Shown: in pieces, positions 49,721-58,604 of the stretch
How the letters are laid out: every line of letters starts with the position of its first letter
How positions within the stretch are numbered: position 1 is the stretch's first letter
From: Actinoallomurus liliacearum
GTDB lineage: Bacteria > Actinomycetota > Actinomycetes > Streptosporangiales > Streptosporangiaceae
NCBI RefSeq assembly: GCF_039542035.1
Contig: NZ_BAABHJ010000002.1
Span: 248,001 to 312,000, forward strand
Direction: 5' to 3'
Length of the DNA: 64,000 nucleotides
Position numbers and translations under genes: made by a program
Notes under the pieces: generated by a model
Databases searched by the model: none
Seen by the model: the letters and a program-made list of their open reading frames with translations, nothing else
Told to the model about the DNA's origin: nothing

Positions 49721-50691
49721 TCCTGTCCCGCCTCTCCGCCCGGCCGGTACCCCTCATCGCCGGGCTCCTCATCGCCCTCGCCCTGCCCTGGATGATCTAC
49801 CCGCCGGTCGCCCTCGACATCGCCTGCTGGGCGCTGTTCGCCACAGCGGTCGACCTGCTGCTCGGCCACACCGGGCTGCTGCCCTTCGGCCACGCGGCCT
49901 TCTGGGGCGGCTCGGCGTACGTCACCGGCCTCATCGCCCTGCACGCCGGGCTGCCGTTCCCCCTCGCCGTGCTCGGCGGGGCCGTCGCCGCCGCGATCCT
50001 CGCCGTGCCCATCGGATACCTGTCCGCCCGCCTGCGCGGCATCTACTTCGCGATGGTCACCCTCGCATTCGCCCAGGTCGTCTACTTCGTGGCCAACCAG
50101 TGGCGCGGCCTCACCGGCGGCGAGAACGGCCTGCAGGGCATCCCCCGCGACTTCTTCGGGATCGACCTGTCCGACCCGTTCTTCTTCTACTACGCCGGGC
50201 TGCCGCTCGTGCTGGCCGGCCTCTTCGCCGCCTGGCGCGTCGTCCGCTCCCCCTTCGGCCGGGTCCTCACCGCCGTCCGCGACAACCCCGCACGCGCCCA
50301 GGCCCTGGGATACCCCGTCGCCCGCTACAAACTGCTCGCGTTCGTCCTGTCGGCCGGACTGTCCGGACTCGCCGGCGGCCTGTTCGCGATCGGCCACGGA
50401 TTCGCCTCCCTCGACGAGGTCTACTGGACCACGTCCGGCCAGGTCGTGATGATGGTGGTCCTCGGCGGCATCGGCACCCTGTGGGGCGGAGCCCTCGGCG
50501 CCGCGCTCATCGTCGAACTGGGCGACTACCTCGCCACCGCCGGGTTCCAGGAGATCGGCCTCGTCACCGGCGCCATCTTCGTGATCACCGTCCTGGTGTT
50601 CCGCCGCGGCGTCTGGGGCACCGTCCACCACCTCCTCCCCGACCCCACCCGGCACCGCGCGCCACGCCGATCCGCATCCGAAGGAGCATGA
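49717..50691 (+). CDS. livM: LIV-type ABC transporter permease
   Basis: 324 residues, about ten transmembrane segments. LDIACWALFATAVDLLLGHTGLLPFGHAAFWGGSAYVTG, FAMVTLAFAQVVYFV, TAVRDNPARAQALGYPVARYKLLAFVLSAGLSGLAGGLFA and VLGGIGTLWGGALGA are LivM signatures. GTG overlaps the livH stop, and its own stop overlaps the dehydrogenase start (ATGA), tying transporter and dehydrogenase together. Confidence 0.94.
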   Translation: MILSRLSARPVPLIAGLLIALALPWMIYPPVALDIACWALFATAVDLLLGHTGLLPFGHAAFWGGSAYVTGLIALHAGLPFPLAVLGGAVAAAILAVPIGYLSARLRGIYFAMVTLAFAQVVYFVANQWRGLTGGENGLQGIPRDFFGIDLSDPFFFYYAGLPLVLAGLFAAWRVVRSPFGRVLTAVRDNPARAQALGYPVARYKLLAFVLSAGLSGLAGGLFAIGHGFASLDEVYWTTSGQVVMMVVLGGIGTLWGGALGAALIVELGDYLATAGFQEIGLVTGAIFVITVLVFRRGVWGTVHHLLPDPTRHRAPRRSASEGA

Positions 50692-51476
50692 CCGTGGCCG
50701 TCACCACAGACACCGCCCCCGCCGCCGACACCGACCTGACCGGGCATCGCGCCCTGATCACCGGCGCCGCCGCCGGAATCGGCCTGGCCTGCGCCCGGCG
50801 CCTCGCCGCCGCCGGCGCCGACATCGTCATCGTCGACCTGCGCACGGACGCCGCACAGGCCGCAGCCGACGAACTCGGCGGCCGCGCCCTCACCGTCGAC
50901 CTGTCCGACCCGGACGCGGTCGAACGCATCGACTGCGACGGCGTCGACATCCTCATCAACAACGCCGGCCTGCAGCACATCGCACCGGTCACCGAATTCC
51001 CCCCGGACATCTTCGCGCGCATCCAGCGGGTCATGGTCGAGGCGCCGTTCCGGCTCGCCCGCCGGACACTCCCGGGCATGTACGAGCGCGGCTGGGGCCG
51101 CGTCGTGAACATCTCCTCGGTCCACGGCCACCGCGCCTCCCCCTACAAGGCCGCCTACGTCACCGCCAAGCACGCCCTCGAAGGCCTGTCCAAGGTGATC
51201 GCCCTGGAGGCCGCCCCTTACGGCGTCACCGCCAACTGCGTCAGCCCCGCATACGTCCGCACCGCGCTCGTGGAGGAACAGATCGCCGACCAGGCCGCCG
51301 CCCACGACCTCGAACCCGACCAGGTCATCGACCAGATCATGCTCGCCAGGGCCGCGGTCCGCCGCCTCATCGAACCCGACGAGGTCGCCGACCTCGTCAC
51401 CTACCTGTGCTCACCGAGCGCAGCGATGATCACCGGATCGTCCGTCACCATCGACGGCGCCTGGACCGCGCACTGA
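50688..51476 (+). CDS. bdhA: 3-hydroxybutyrate dehydrogenase (SDR)
   Basis: 262 residues. ALITGAAAGIGLACARRLAAAGADIVIVDL, ILINNAGLQHIAPVTEFP, VVNISSVHGHRASPYKAAYVTAKHALEGLSKVIALEAAPYGVTANCVSPAYVRTALVEEQIADQA and RRLIEPDEVADLVTYLCS. The NNAGLQHIAPVTEFP and SPAYVRTxLVExQIxDQA strings are characteristic of D-3-hydroxybutyrate dehydrogenase, which converts 3-hydroxybutyrate to acetoacetate with NAD+. Coupled to livM and followed two bases later by the PucR-type regulator. Good Shine-Dalgarno AAGGAG. Confidence 0.92.
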   Translation: MTVAVTTDTAPAADTDLTGHRALITGAAAGIGLACARRLAAAGADIVIVDLRTDAAQAAADELGGRALTVDLSDPDAVERIDCDGVDILINNAGLQHIAPVTEFPPDIFARIQRVMVEAPFRLARRTLPGMYERGWGRVVNISSVHGHRASPYKAAYVTAKHALEGLSKVIALEAAPYGVTANCVSPAYVRTALVEEQIADQAAAHDLEPDQVIDQIMLARAAVRRLIEPDEVADLVTYLCSPSAAMITGSSVTIDGAWTAH

Positions 51477-51478
51477 AA

Positions 51479-53371
51479 ATGACCGCCATGAAGTGCGATG
51501 TCTTCTTCGACCTGCTGGCCCGCGAGGCATCCGCCGCCGAATTCGAAGCACCCCTCCTGGAGGCACGCGTCGCCGGCGCGGACCCACGCGTACTCGCGGA
51601 ACTGGAGACGACCAAGGCCGCGGCCCTCCGGGTCCGCTCCCTCCTCGAACACCGCGCCCGCCGCGAAGCCGAACTCGCCGCGCTCTTCGACACCGCCAGC
51701 GACCTCGCCGGCCTCCACGGCCTCGACGCCGTCCTCGAGGCGATCGTCCGCCGCGCCCGCCGCCTCCTCGGCGCCGACGTCTCGTACATGACCCTCAGCG
51801 ACGACGAACGCGGCGACACCTGCATGCGCGTGACCGACGGATCCGTGTCCGCCGCGTTCCGCGCCCTGCGCATCCCCCTCGGCGCCGGCCTGGCCGGCCT
51901 CGTCGCCCAGACCGGCACCCCCTACAGCACCCCCGACTACTTCGCCGACGAACGCTTCAACCACCGCACCTACATCGACGCCGCCGTACAGGAAGAGGAC
52001 CTGGTCGCGATCCTCGGCGTCCCGATGCGCCTGGGCCCACGCGTCATCGGCGTCCTGTTCGCCGCCAACCGCAGCGCCCGCCCATTCGTCCCAGAGGAGG
52101 TCGCGCTCCTCGCCTCCCTCGCCGCGCACGCGGCCATCGCCATCGACAACGCCCGCCTCCTCGACGAGACCCGGGCCGCCCTCGAAGAACTCAGCGCGGC
52201 CAACGAACTCATCAAGGCCCGCAGCGCCGCCGTCGAACGCGCCGCACACGCCCACGACCGCATGACGACACTCGCCGTACGCGGCGGCGGCGTCCAGGAC
52301 GTCGCGGAGGTCATCATCGACGTGCTCGGCGGCGCGCTCCTCGTCCTGGACGCCGAAGGCCGCCGCCTCGCCGCCGTCGGCGACCTCGGCGAACCCGACG
52401 ACGCCACCGTCACCGAGGCCGCACGCGCCTCCCGCTCCCTCGGCCGCGCCGTGCAACGCGGACGGCTCTGGATCGCCTCGCTCGCCGCCGGCGCCGAGGT
52501 GCTCGGCACCCTGATCCTGCGCGCCCCGGCAGCCGGCGAACTGTCCGGCAGCGACCAGCGCATCCTCGAACGCGGCGCGCTGGTCACCGCGCTGCTGCTG
52601 CTGTTCCGGCGCAGCGTCGCCGAGGCCGAAGGCCGGGTCCGCGGTGAACTGCTCGACGACCTGCTCAGCGGCCGCGTCACCGACCTCGACGCACTACGGG
52701 CCCGCGCCCGCCTGATCGGCTTCGACCTCGGAGCCCCGTACGTCCTCGTCGTCGTCCGGCACGACGCAGACCGGCCCCGCGCCACCTTCTGGGCCACCTC
52801 CTACGCCTCGGCCGCGGGCGGCCTCTTCGCCATCCGCAGCGACGAGATCGTGCTGCTCCTCCCCGGCCTCGACCCCGGCGCCGTCGCACGCCGCGCCGCC
52901 AAAGACTGCGGTACGGCGCTCGGCACGACCGCGACGGCCGGCGCCGCCGGCCCGGTCGACACGGCCGCCGACGTCGCGGCGGCACACCGAGAGGCCGGAC
53001 GCTGCGCCGACGCGCTGCGCGCCCTTGGCCGCGCCGGGCACGGTGCCGGTGCCGCCGAGCTCGGCTTCGTCGGGCTCCTCCTCGGCGACGGCCGGGACGT
53101 CACCGGCTTCCTCACCTCCGCGCTGGGTCCCGTCCTTGACTACGACGAGCGCCGCGGGACCAAACTCGTACAGACGTTGGAGATCTACTTCGAGGTCGGC
53201 GGCAGCCTGGCACGGGCCGCCGAACGCCTGCACGTCCACGTCAACACGGTCACCCAGCGCCTCGACCGGGTCGGCAGACTCCTCGGTGAGCGCTGGCAGG
53301 ACCCGGAGCGCACGCTGGAGATCCAGCTCGCGCTCCGGCTGCACCGCCTCACCATCACCGCCGACCGCTGA
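51479..53371 (+). CDS. GAF-domain regulator with PucR-type C-terminal HTH
   Basis: 630 residues. An N-terminal helical part, GAF from about 70 to 220 (LFDTASDLAGLHGLDAVLEAIVRRARRLLGADVSYMTL to VALLASLAAHAAIAIDNARLL), a coiled-coil, a middle PucR-like domain, and the PucR HTH at the end (LVQTLEIYFEVGGSLARAAERLHVHVNTVTQRLDRVGRLLGERWQDP). It begins two bases after the dehydrogenase, so should regulate the transport/dehydrogenase operon in response to its substrate. A second ATG (51488) is possible. Convergent with the AhpD-like gene, six bases apart. Confidence 0.9.
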   Translation: MTAMKCDVFFDLLAREASAAEFEAPLLEARVAGADPRVLAELETTKAAALRVRSLLEHRARREAELAALFDTASDLAGLHGLDAVLEAIVRRARRLLGADVSYMTLSDDERGDTCMRVTDGSVSAAFRALRIPLGAGLAGLVAQTGTPYSTPDYFADERFNHRTYIDAAVQEEDLVAILGVPMRLGPRVIGVLFAANRSARPFVPEEVALLASLAAHAAIAIDNARLLDETRAALEELSAANELIKARSAAVERAAHAHDRMTTLAVRGGGVQDVAEVIIDVLGGALLVLDAEGRRLAAVGDLGEPDDATVTEAARASRSLGRAVQRGRLWIASLAAGAEVLGTLILRAPAAGELSGSDQRILERGALVTALLLLFRRSVAEAEGRVRGELLDDLLSGRVTDLDALRARARLIGFDLGAPYVLVVVRHDADRPRATFWATSYASAAGGLFAIRSDEIVLLLPGLDPGAVARRAAKDCGTALGTTATAGAAGPVDTAADVAAAHREAGRCADALRALGRAGHGAGAAELGFVGLLLGDGRDVTGFLTSALGPVLDYDERRGTKLVQTLEIYFEVGGSLARAAERLHVHVNTVTQRLDRVGRLLGERWQDPERTLEIQLALRLHRLTITADR

Positions 53372-53377
53372 GACGGT

Positions 53378-53932
53378 TCAGGCCGCGTGCTCGGTCCAGG
53401 CGAAAGGCGCGAACGCCTCGTCCAGCGGCGCGTCCGTCATGCGGTTGGCCAGAGTCGACATGGTGTAGACGCCGATGCCGAGCACCACCTCCAAGGCGTT
53501 CTGCCGCGTGTAGCCGTGGTCGAGGAAGTCCCGCATGTCCTCCGCCGAGACCGCGCCGGAGGTGGCCAGCACCGCCAGGGTGAACCGCCGCATCGCCTCC
53601 AGCGACGCGTCCTCCAGCGGGCGGCTCTCACGCAGCGCGGCGATCAGGCCGGGGTCCGCGCCGAGCGAGGTCAGCTTGGCCGAGTGCATGGCGACGCAGA
53701 GGTGGCAGCCGTTCCGGGTGGCCATCGTCATGACGAGCACCTCCCGCGCGATCGGGTCCAGGGTGGTGCTCTCGAACAGGCCGTTCGCCCGCAGGAAACC
53801 GTCCAGCAACTGCGGGGAGGTGGCGAGCCGGCCGACGGCCTTGGGCAGATGGCCGAAGCTCTTGGCGACGGCCTCCATGGAACGGCGGGCGGCCGGCGGC
53901 GCGGACTCGATCGTGTGGTCGACGAACGTCAT
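53378..53932 (-). CDS. AhpD-like alkylhydroperoxidase (carboxymuconolactone decarboxylase family)
   Basis: 184 residues. The redox motif RNGCHLCVAMHSAKL (Cys76, Cys79, His) is intact, preceded by IAREVLVMTMAT. This is the canonical AhpD-type peroxidase-reductase center, in contrast to the two relatives in this window without it. It is divergent from a MarR gene whose 60-base control region contains a 17-bp palindrome, so MarR repression is likely. Confidence 0.92.
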   Translation of the reverse strand: MTFVDHTIESAPPAARRSMEAVAKSFGHLPKAVGRLATSPQLLDGFLRANGLFESTTLDPIAREVLVMTMATRNGCHLCVAMHSAKLTSLGADPGLIAALRESRPLEDASLEAMRRFTLAVLATSGAVSAEDMRDFLDHGYTRQNALEVVLGIGVYTMSTLANRMTDAPLDEAFAPFAWTEHAA

Positions 53933-53953
53933 GAGGGTTCCATCCCCTAAAAT

Positions 53954-53970
53954 CGGCAACGTGGTTGTCG
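53954..53970. promoter_or_regulatory. candidate MarR operator
   Basis: cggcaacgtggttgtcg pairs at six of seven positions per arm around gtg, in the 60-base gap between the divergent ahpD-like and marR genes, directly upstream of both starts. Confidence 0.6.
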
Positions 53971-53991
53971 AAATAGTAAACCGGGTTGACC

Positions 53992-54468
53992 ATGTCCGCA
54001 ATGCCTGAGGACCGTCCGGGCTACGAGCTGGCCTTTCTGCTGCTCGCGGGATTCCGGACGCTCATCGACGAGCTGCACGCCGAGCTGGCCCGCCAGGGCC
54101 ATCCGCACCTGCGACCGGCACACGGCTTCGCGATGCAGGCGATCGGCCCCCACGGAACGTCGGCCAGTGACGTCGGCCGCCGGCTCGGCGTCTCCAAACA
54201 GGCAGCGGGCAAGACCATCGATCGGCTCGAGGAGCTTGGCTACGCCGAGCGCGTGAACGATTCGGCGGACGCGCGGCGCAAGATCGTGCGCCTGACCCCG
54301 CACGGCATCGACGCGCTCACCCGCTCCGCGATGATCTTCGACCGGCTGCGAGCCCGGTGGGCGACCACCCTCGGCGCCGACCGCCTCGCCGACCTGGAGG
54401 ACGCCCTGCGCATGGTGGCCGGCCCCGCCGGACTCCGCATCGACACCATCAGCTGGCTCTCACCCTGA
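53992..54468 (+). CDS. MarR family transcriptional regulator
   Basis: 158 residues. Winged HTH GTSASDVGRRLGVSKQAAGKTIDRLEELGYAERVNDSADARRKIVRLTPHGIDAL with the conserved DxRxK wing. A redox or phenolic-type sensor is expected from the adjacent AhpD-like gene; a single cysteine cannot be pointed to as sensor. Start ATG 53992 or 54001; a TTG at 53986 is also in frame. Confidence 0.9.
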   Translation: MSAMPEDRPGYELAFLLLAGFRTLIDELHAELARQGHPHLRPAHGFAMQAIGPHGTSASDVGRRLGVSKQAAGKTIDRLEELGYAERVNDSADARRKIVRLTPHGIDALTRSAMIFDRLRARWATTLGADRLADLEDALRMVAGPAGLRIDTISWLSP

Positions 54469-54512
54469 CGTCCCGCCCGAGCCGGCAGGTAGGGGACTTC
54501 CTACATATGAAG

Positions 54513-54530
54513 CGTAGGAGATATCCTACG
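54513..54530 (+). promoter_or_regulatory. ArsR operator at the arsR-SRPBCC promoter
   Basis: cgtaggagatatcctacg has seven-base arms cgtagga/tcctacg. It lies four bases before the GTG start, overlapping the likely -10 (tatcct), so bound repressor would block transcription. The transcript would be nearly leaderless. Confidence 0.7.
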
Positions 54531-54534
54531 TGTC

Positions 54535-54855
54535 GTGACTGCTCTGACCGACGACGTCTTCGCCGCCCTGGCGAACCCCGCCCGCCGCGAGCTGCTCCGG
54601 CTACTCCTCGACGGGCCCAGGACGGTCAACGACCTCGCCTCGCACTTCGACATGCGCCGGCCCAGCATCTCCGAACACCTCAAAGTGCTCCGGGACGCCG
54701 GGCTGGTCAGCGAGCGCAAGAGCGGACGCGAACGCCACTACCGGCTCGAGGCCGGCCCGCTCATGGAACTGCAGGACTGGCTCCACCCGTACGAGCGATT
54801 CTGGCGCGACCGGCTGAAGACCCTGCGCCACGTCCTGGATGAGGAGAACTCATGA
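54535..54855 (+). CDS. ArsR family transcriptional regulator
   Basis: 106 residues. Winged HTH VFAALANPARRELLRLLLDGPRTVNDLASHFDMRRPSISEHLKVLRDAGLVSERKSGRERHYRLEAGPL; no metal-binding CxC. This is the common type coupled to an SRPBCC gene, here overlapping it by four bases (ATGA). A palindromic operator is at 54513-54530. Confidence 0.93.
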   Translation: MTALTDDVFAALANPARRELLRLLLDGPRTVNDLASHFDMRRPSISEHLKVLRDAGLVSERKSGRERHYRLEAGPLMELQDWLHPYERFWRDRLKTLRHVLDEENS

Positions 54856-55319
54856 ACCCGACCGCCCACGACCCGAACGACCCACGGACCATCCGCGTCG
54901 ACGAATTCCTACCGCACCCGCCCACCGCCGTCTGGCGAGCCCTGACCGACTCCGACCTGATGGCCCGCTGGCTCATGCCGAACGACTTCAAGCTCGTCAT
55001 CGGCCACGCCTTCACCTTCCAAGGGACCCCCATCCCCCAGGCCGGCTTCGGCGGCACCGGCCACGGCACGGTCCTGGACTTCACCACCGAGAAGATGCTC
55101 CGCATCAGCTGGTGCGCCGCACCCGAAGACCCCAGCCGACTGGAGTCCACCGTCACCTTCACCCTGCAGCCCGAGGGCACCGGAACCCGGCTCTTCCTCG
55201 TCCACGACGGCTTCGACCCCGACAACCCCCACCAGGTCATGGCGCGCCGCTTCATGGGCGGCGGCTGGCCCGGCGTCGCGGCCCGTATCGGCAAGGTGAT
55301 CAGCGAAGGTCCCGCCTGA
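54852..55319 (+). CDS. SRPBCC/AHSA1-like domain protein
   Basis: 155 residues. IRVDEFLPHPPTAVWRALTDSDLMARWLMPNDFKLVIGHAFTF, TVLDFTTEKMLRISWC, STVTFTLQPEGTGTRLFLVHDGFDPDNP, GGGWPGVAARIGKVI: a START-fold ligand-binding protein. Coupled to the ArsR gene (ATGA), a conserved pair in actinomycetes. Ligand unknown. Confidence 0.92.
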   Translation: MNPTAHDPNDPRTIRVDEFLPHPPTAVWRALTDSDLMARWLMPNDFKLVIGHAFTFQGTPIPQAGFGGTGHGTVLDFTTEKMLRISWCAAPEDPSRLESTVTFTLQPEGTGTRLFLVHDGFDPDNPHQVMARRFMGGGWPGVAARIGKVISEGPA

Positions 55320-55402
55320 GCACCGCCGCCGATCACGATCAGTGGGCCCACAGGGCATGGGCGATGGCGGTTCCGGCTAGGGCGGCGGCGCTCAATCCGG
55401 TG

Positions 55403-55424
55403 ACGCCCGCACGAGTGCGGGCGT
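55403..55424. terminator. 10-bp hairpin downstream of SRPBCC gene
   Basis: acgcccgcac (55403-55412) and gtgcgggcgt (55415-55424) pair perfectly with a two-base spacer; in practice the innermost pairs open to form a tetraloop or larger. About 80 bases after the stop. Confidence 0.7.
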
Positions 55425-55911
55425 GTGCCGTCACAAGCAGGGACCGTTGGCGGCGCCTGATGCCGCGGTTGGGATACGGCGGGCCCCTCCGCCGCGCGAC
55501 GACCGAGGCCGCCGCCAGTGGAACTCCAGGGTAGCTCGCGTCTCCTGCCGACGAGGTACGCTGCTGGGGTGCTGTTGTTTTTTGCTTTTTGTGAAGCTGG
55601 TTTTCAGAATTTTTCATCAACCAGCGGCCTTTACATAGTAAATTCGCAGCTGCGGGAGGATCGTTGCCGCTCGGCCTCGCCGTGGTTCCGTGCGCGTCTC
55701 GCGGCGTGAAGGGGGCACCGCCCTCCGGTTAAGACCAGGGTGACCTGTCCCCAACAGAGGATCACCCTCGGGGCGTCCCCTCCCCCAGACGCTGCGGCGA
55801 TCGCCGAGGCGTTCGGCCGGCTGGAGACAGAGATGGCCGGTTGCGGAGGGCGGCTGCGGGACCTGGATGCGCCTGGCCGGGGACCGGAAGCACGCCTTGG
55901 GCTCGCCCCCG
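55425..55911. other. 487-bp intergenic stretch with an AT-rich patch
   Basis: No convincing gene. Bases about 55570-55645 are unusually AT-rich (gttttttgctttttg, ttcagaatttttcatcaac) for this chromosome and end in gcctttacatagtaaattc (55627-55645), a TTTAC-N3-GTAAA palindrome repeated with 17 of 19 identity at 63773-63791. The rest (55650-55900) is GC-rich without recognisable coding sense. Could hold promoters or an insertion scar. Confidence 0.45.
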
Positions 55912-58338
55912 TCAGAGGTCGTCGAGGGGCGCGCTCACCAGCGAGCGGTCCAGCGCGTCGAGATCGAGGGCGCGCAGCCGTACGAGCAGCGCTTCGGCCT
56001 CCGGTGAATCGTGCGCGGCCGCCCACTCCAGGACGATCTCCGCGGTCCTCGCGGTCTCCGTGGCGGTGAACCGCCTGAAGCGCAGTCCGGCGCCGCCGCT
56101 GATCACGTTCTCGCGGCCTCGCCGGTCGGGGACGAGCCGCAACAGCCGCTCTCCCAGCATCACCGCCTCCGCGAGCCGGACCTGGGACTCGTCGTAGTCG
56201 ACCGCCCACAGGAAACAGGACCGGACCCCCGCGACGTCACCGCGGTCGAGCAGGTCGAAACACGAGCGGGAGGCCTCAGCCGGATCGAGGTCGACGGGCC
56301 GGAGGCCGTCGAACCCACGCCTGCCGTCCTCGGCGATGCCCTGCCTGGCGAGGTGCTCAAGCAGCAACCGGTGGATGAAGACATAGCCGTCGTCGACGTC
56401 CCGCATGATGATGCGGTCGCACGCGAAAACAAGGAACCGTTCATACCGAAACGGCACTAGCCCGGCGACGGCGAGAAGACCGTGGACCAGATAGTGGTGA
56501 AAGAGGTTGATACCCGCGCGCCAATAGCCCAGGGTGAGTCCAAAAAGCACGCCGACGGCGATTCCCGACCACCCGAGAACGGGTGTCAGCAACGCCGTCA
56601 CCCCCAAGGCTCCGACTGTGAACAACCGTGCGAAACGGCGGAGCAACAGGCCCGGCCGGCAGCTCGTCTCCTGATGCGGGATCTCCCCGATGGCGTACGG
56701 CGCGCCGCCGAAGTGGCGTTTCACGCTCTCCACCTGGTCCTCCCCGAAGAACACCGCCACCGCCACGATCAAGCCGCCGGCGACCCCGCGCATCGCGGTG
56801 GCCAGGACGTCGCCGTCGAAGAGCCCGGCCACGAGGCCGACGACTCCCCCGGCGACGCCGAGGACGGCGACGCTACCGGCGATGAGGGGCAGGTCGTCCG
56901 GCGTCATCCCCGGAGGGACGGGTCGTGCCGGCGTCGGCAGCGGGACGCCCAGCAAGCCGTCCCGGACCGCCACGCAGGCGATCAGGAGCCCGGCGGCGGC
57001 CCCGAGGATCAGGCTCAGGACCGGCCCGAGGAAGGCCCAGCCCAGCGCGCCGACGAAGGACCCGAAGGTCAGGCCGCCGATGCTCGCACCTGTCACCGAC
57101 AGGAATCGTCGGCGGCCGCTTCCCGGAAGCCACTCCCCCGCCTGCGCGCCGATGCTGAAGACGAGGTTCCTGCCCCGGGCCAGGTCGCGGGCCAGGTAGA
57201 TCAGCCAGCGCAAGGACGTGGCCTCCGTGTACTCGGACCTGAGCCGCCTGCGCCCGAACATGCGGTGGAGGTAGTCGTCAAAGAGCTTGGCCCGCCAGGT
57301 ACGGACCGTGGCGTGGTCCGGCGGCGCGACGACGGCGACACCGGAGTAGGCGGCGACGGCGACGTGCAGCATGAGCGGGGTCCGCACGAGATCCCAGAGC
57401 ACGGGGTCTGAGGCGATCGCGGTGCGGATGCCGTCCAGGGGCTCGCCCAGGTGCTCCAGGAAGGAGGCGATCTGCTCCCGGCTCAGCGGCTCCAGGCGGA
57501 CCGCGTCGTCGAGATCGAGCTTGATGCCGAGCGCCGCGTAGTCGGCGGTCCTGCTGCAAATGACGAGGGGGACCGCCCCGCTGTGGCGGATGTACTCGTT
57601 GATCTGCGACGCGCACGCGGCCCGCAGCTCAGGCATCACCTCGTCCAGGCCGTCGAGCAGGGGGACGATCGCGTTCCTCTTCAGCCATGCCGCGGCGGCG
57701 TCCGGGTGCACCTTGTAGCGCTCCCCGGTGAGCTCGTCACGGAGCCAGTCGCCGAGGGATCTCGTGCCCCGGGTCCAGGAGCCGAGGTGGAAGACGACCG
57801 GGATCGGGCGGTCGTCCCCCTCCTCCTCCAGCAGGCCTTTCGCGATCTCCAGCAGGAGCGTCGTCTTCCCGGTGCCGGGCTCGCCCAGGATCAGGAATCT
57901 TCCCCCGAAGCGGGAGAAGACCTCGACGGGGCGGGTGCCCGCCGGCAGGCGCGACGCTGCGGGCCCGAGCTCCTGCACCAGCGGATTCCACGGCCTGGCC
58001 GCGGCGCCGGGATCGTCGATCAGGCCGATGTCCAGGCGCTGCTCGTAGGCGTGGTCCAGGAAGCCGGAGATCCAGGTCCTCCGGACCTTTCGCAGGATCT
58101 CGCGACGCTCCCGCAGCAGCAGGTCTCCGTCGGCCTCCGACCGAGTCTCCCGGGCGGCCCCCCTCTCGCGATGCCATCCGAGGAGGAGCGTGAGAGGCAA
58201 GATCACTAACCACGCCACCCATAGGTACGGCTGGAGCGCTTGCGGAATAATGCCGGTGGCGACGTTTATCGTGATACCGAGAATGACGCCGATGAGCTCT
58301 CCCGCGACCATCCACACAAAAGTCGACATTCGGCGCAT
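55912..58338 (-). CDS. membrane NACHT-type NTPase
   Basis: 808 residues. Two N-terminal transmembrane helices (about 5-30 and 35-55). A NACHT-type NTPase follows: Walker A LILGEPGTGKTTLL (Lys158), VVFHLGSW, Walker B VPLLDGLDEV, sensor LVICSRTADY, and a winged-helix-like region with LVRTPLMLHVAV. Then about six to eight hydrophobic segments between residues 400 and 620, and the C-terminal YVFIHRLLLEHLARQG motif common to bacterial NACHT proteins, ending in a helical repeat-like tail. NACHT ATPases are STAND signal switches, some of them antiphage. Here the effector and sensor parts are unclear; the membrane part may be the effector. Confidence 0.85.
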   Translation of the reverse strand: MRRMSTFVWMVAGELIGVILGITINVATGIIPQALQPYLWVAWLVILPLTLLLGWHRERGAARETRSEADGDLLLRERREILRKVRRTWISGFLDHAYEQRLDIGLIDDPGAAARPWNPLVQELGPAASRLPAGTRPVEVFSRFGGRFLILGEPGTGKTTLLLEIAKGLLEEEGDDRPIPVVFHLGSWTRGTRSLGDWLRDELTGERYKVHPDAAAAWLKRNAIVPLLDGLDEVMPELRAACASQINEYIRHSGAVPLVICSRTADYAALGIKLDLDDAVRLEPLSREQIASFLEHLGEPLDGIRTAIASDPVLWDLVRTPLMLHVAVAAYSGVAVVAPPDHATVRTWRAKLFDDYLHRMFGRRRLRSEYTEATSLRWLIYLARDLARGRNLVFSIGAQAGEWLPGSGRRRFLSVTGASIGGLTFGSFVGALGWAFLGPVLSLILGAAAGLLIACVAVRDGLLGVPLPTPARPVPPGMTPDDLPLIAGSVAVLGVAGGVVGLVAGLFDGDVLATAMRGVAGGLIVAVAVFFGEDQVESVKRHFGGAPYAIGEIPHQETSCRPGLLLRRFARLFTVGALGVTALLTPVLGWSGIAVGVLFGLTLGYWRAGINLFHHYLVHGLLAVAGLVPFRYERFLVFACDRIIMRDVDDGYVFIHRLLLEHLARQGIAEDGRRGFDGLRPVDLDPAEASRSCFDLLDRGDVAGVRSCFLWAVDYDESQVRLAEAVMLGERLLRLVPDRRGRENVISGGAGLRFRRFTATETARTAEIVLEWAAAHDSPEAEALLVRLRALDLDALDRSLVSAPLDDL

Positions 58339-58448
58339 AAGGCAGGTCCTTCACGCTCATCGACGAAAGATATGCCTTAGTAGACAAGATGATCGCCCCC
58401 CGCGCAACGCCTGATTAGATCACCTCATTCGACGGTTCCCTCGACACC

Positions 58449-58520
58449 TCACAGCCGTGCGTCCAGATGCAGGGCATGGAGGATTTGAAGGTCGATCGCG
58501 TCGAAGTAGTCGGATTCCAT
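58449..58520 (-). pseudogene. Lrp/AsnC regulator, N-terminal 23-codon remnant
   Basis: The minus strand from ATG 58520 reads MESDYFDAIDLQILHALHL then DARL and TGA at 58449-58451. This is the conserved N-terminal helix of AsnC-type regulators (LDxxDxxILxALxxDxR). The HTH and effector domain are absent. Divergent from the FAD monooxygenase at 58605, the usual position of an AsnC regulator beside such a gene; 58339-58448 shows nothing else. Confidence 0.7.
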
Positions 58521-58604
58521 CAGGACGTCTCGGATCGTGTCGGAATGTTTCGGTTCTCTGGCCGGTGAGCGGACCTACGCCCGTGCGACGGACACGATGG
58601 GGCC

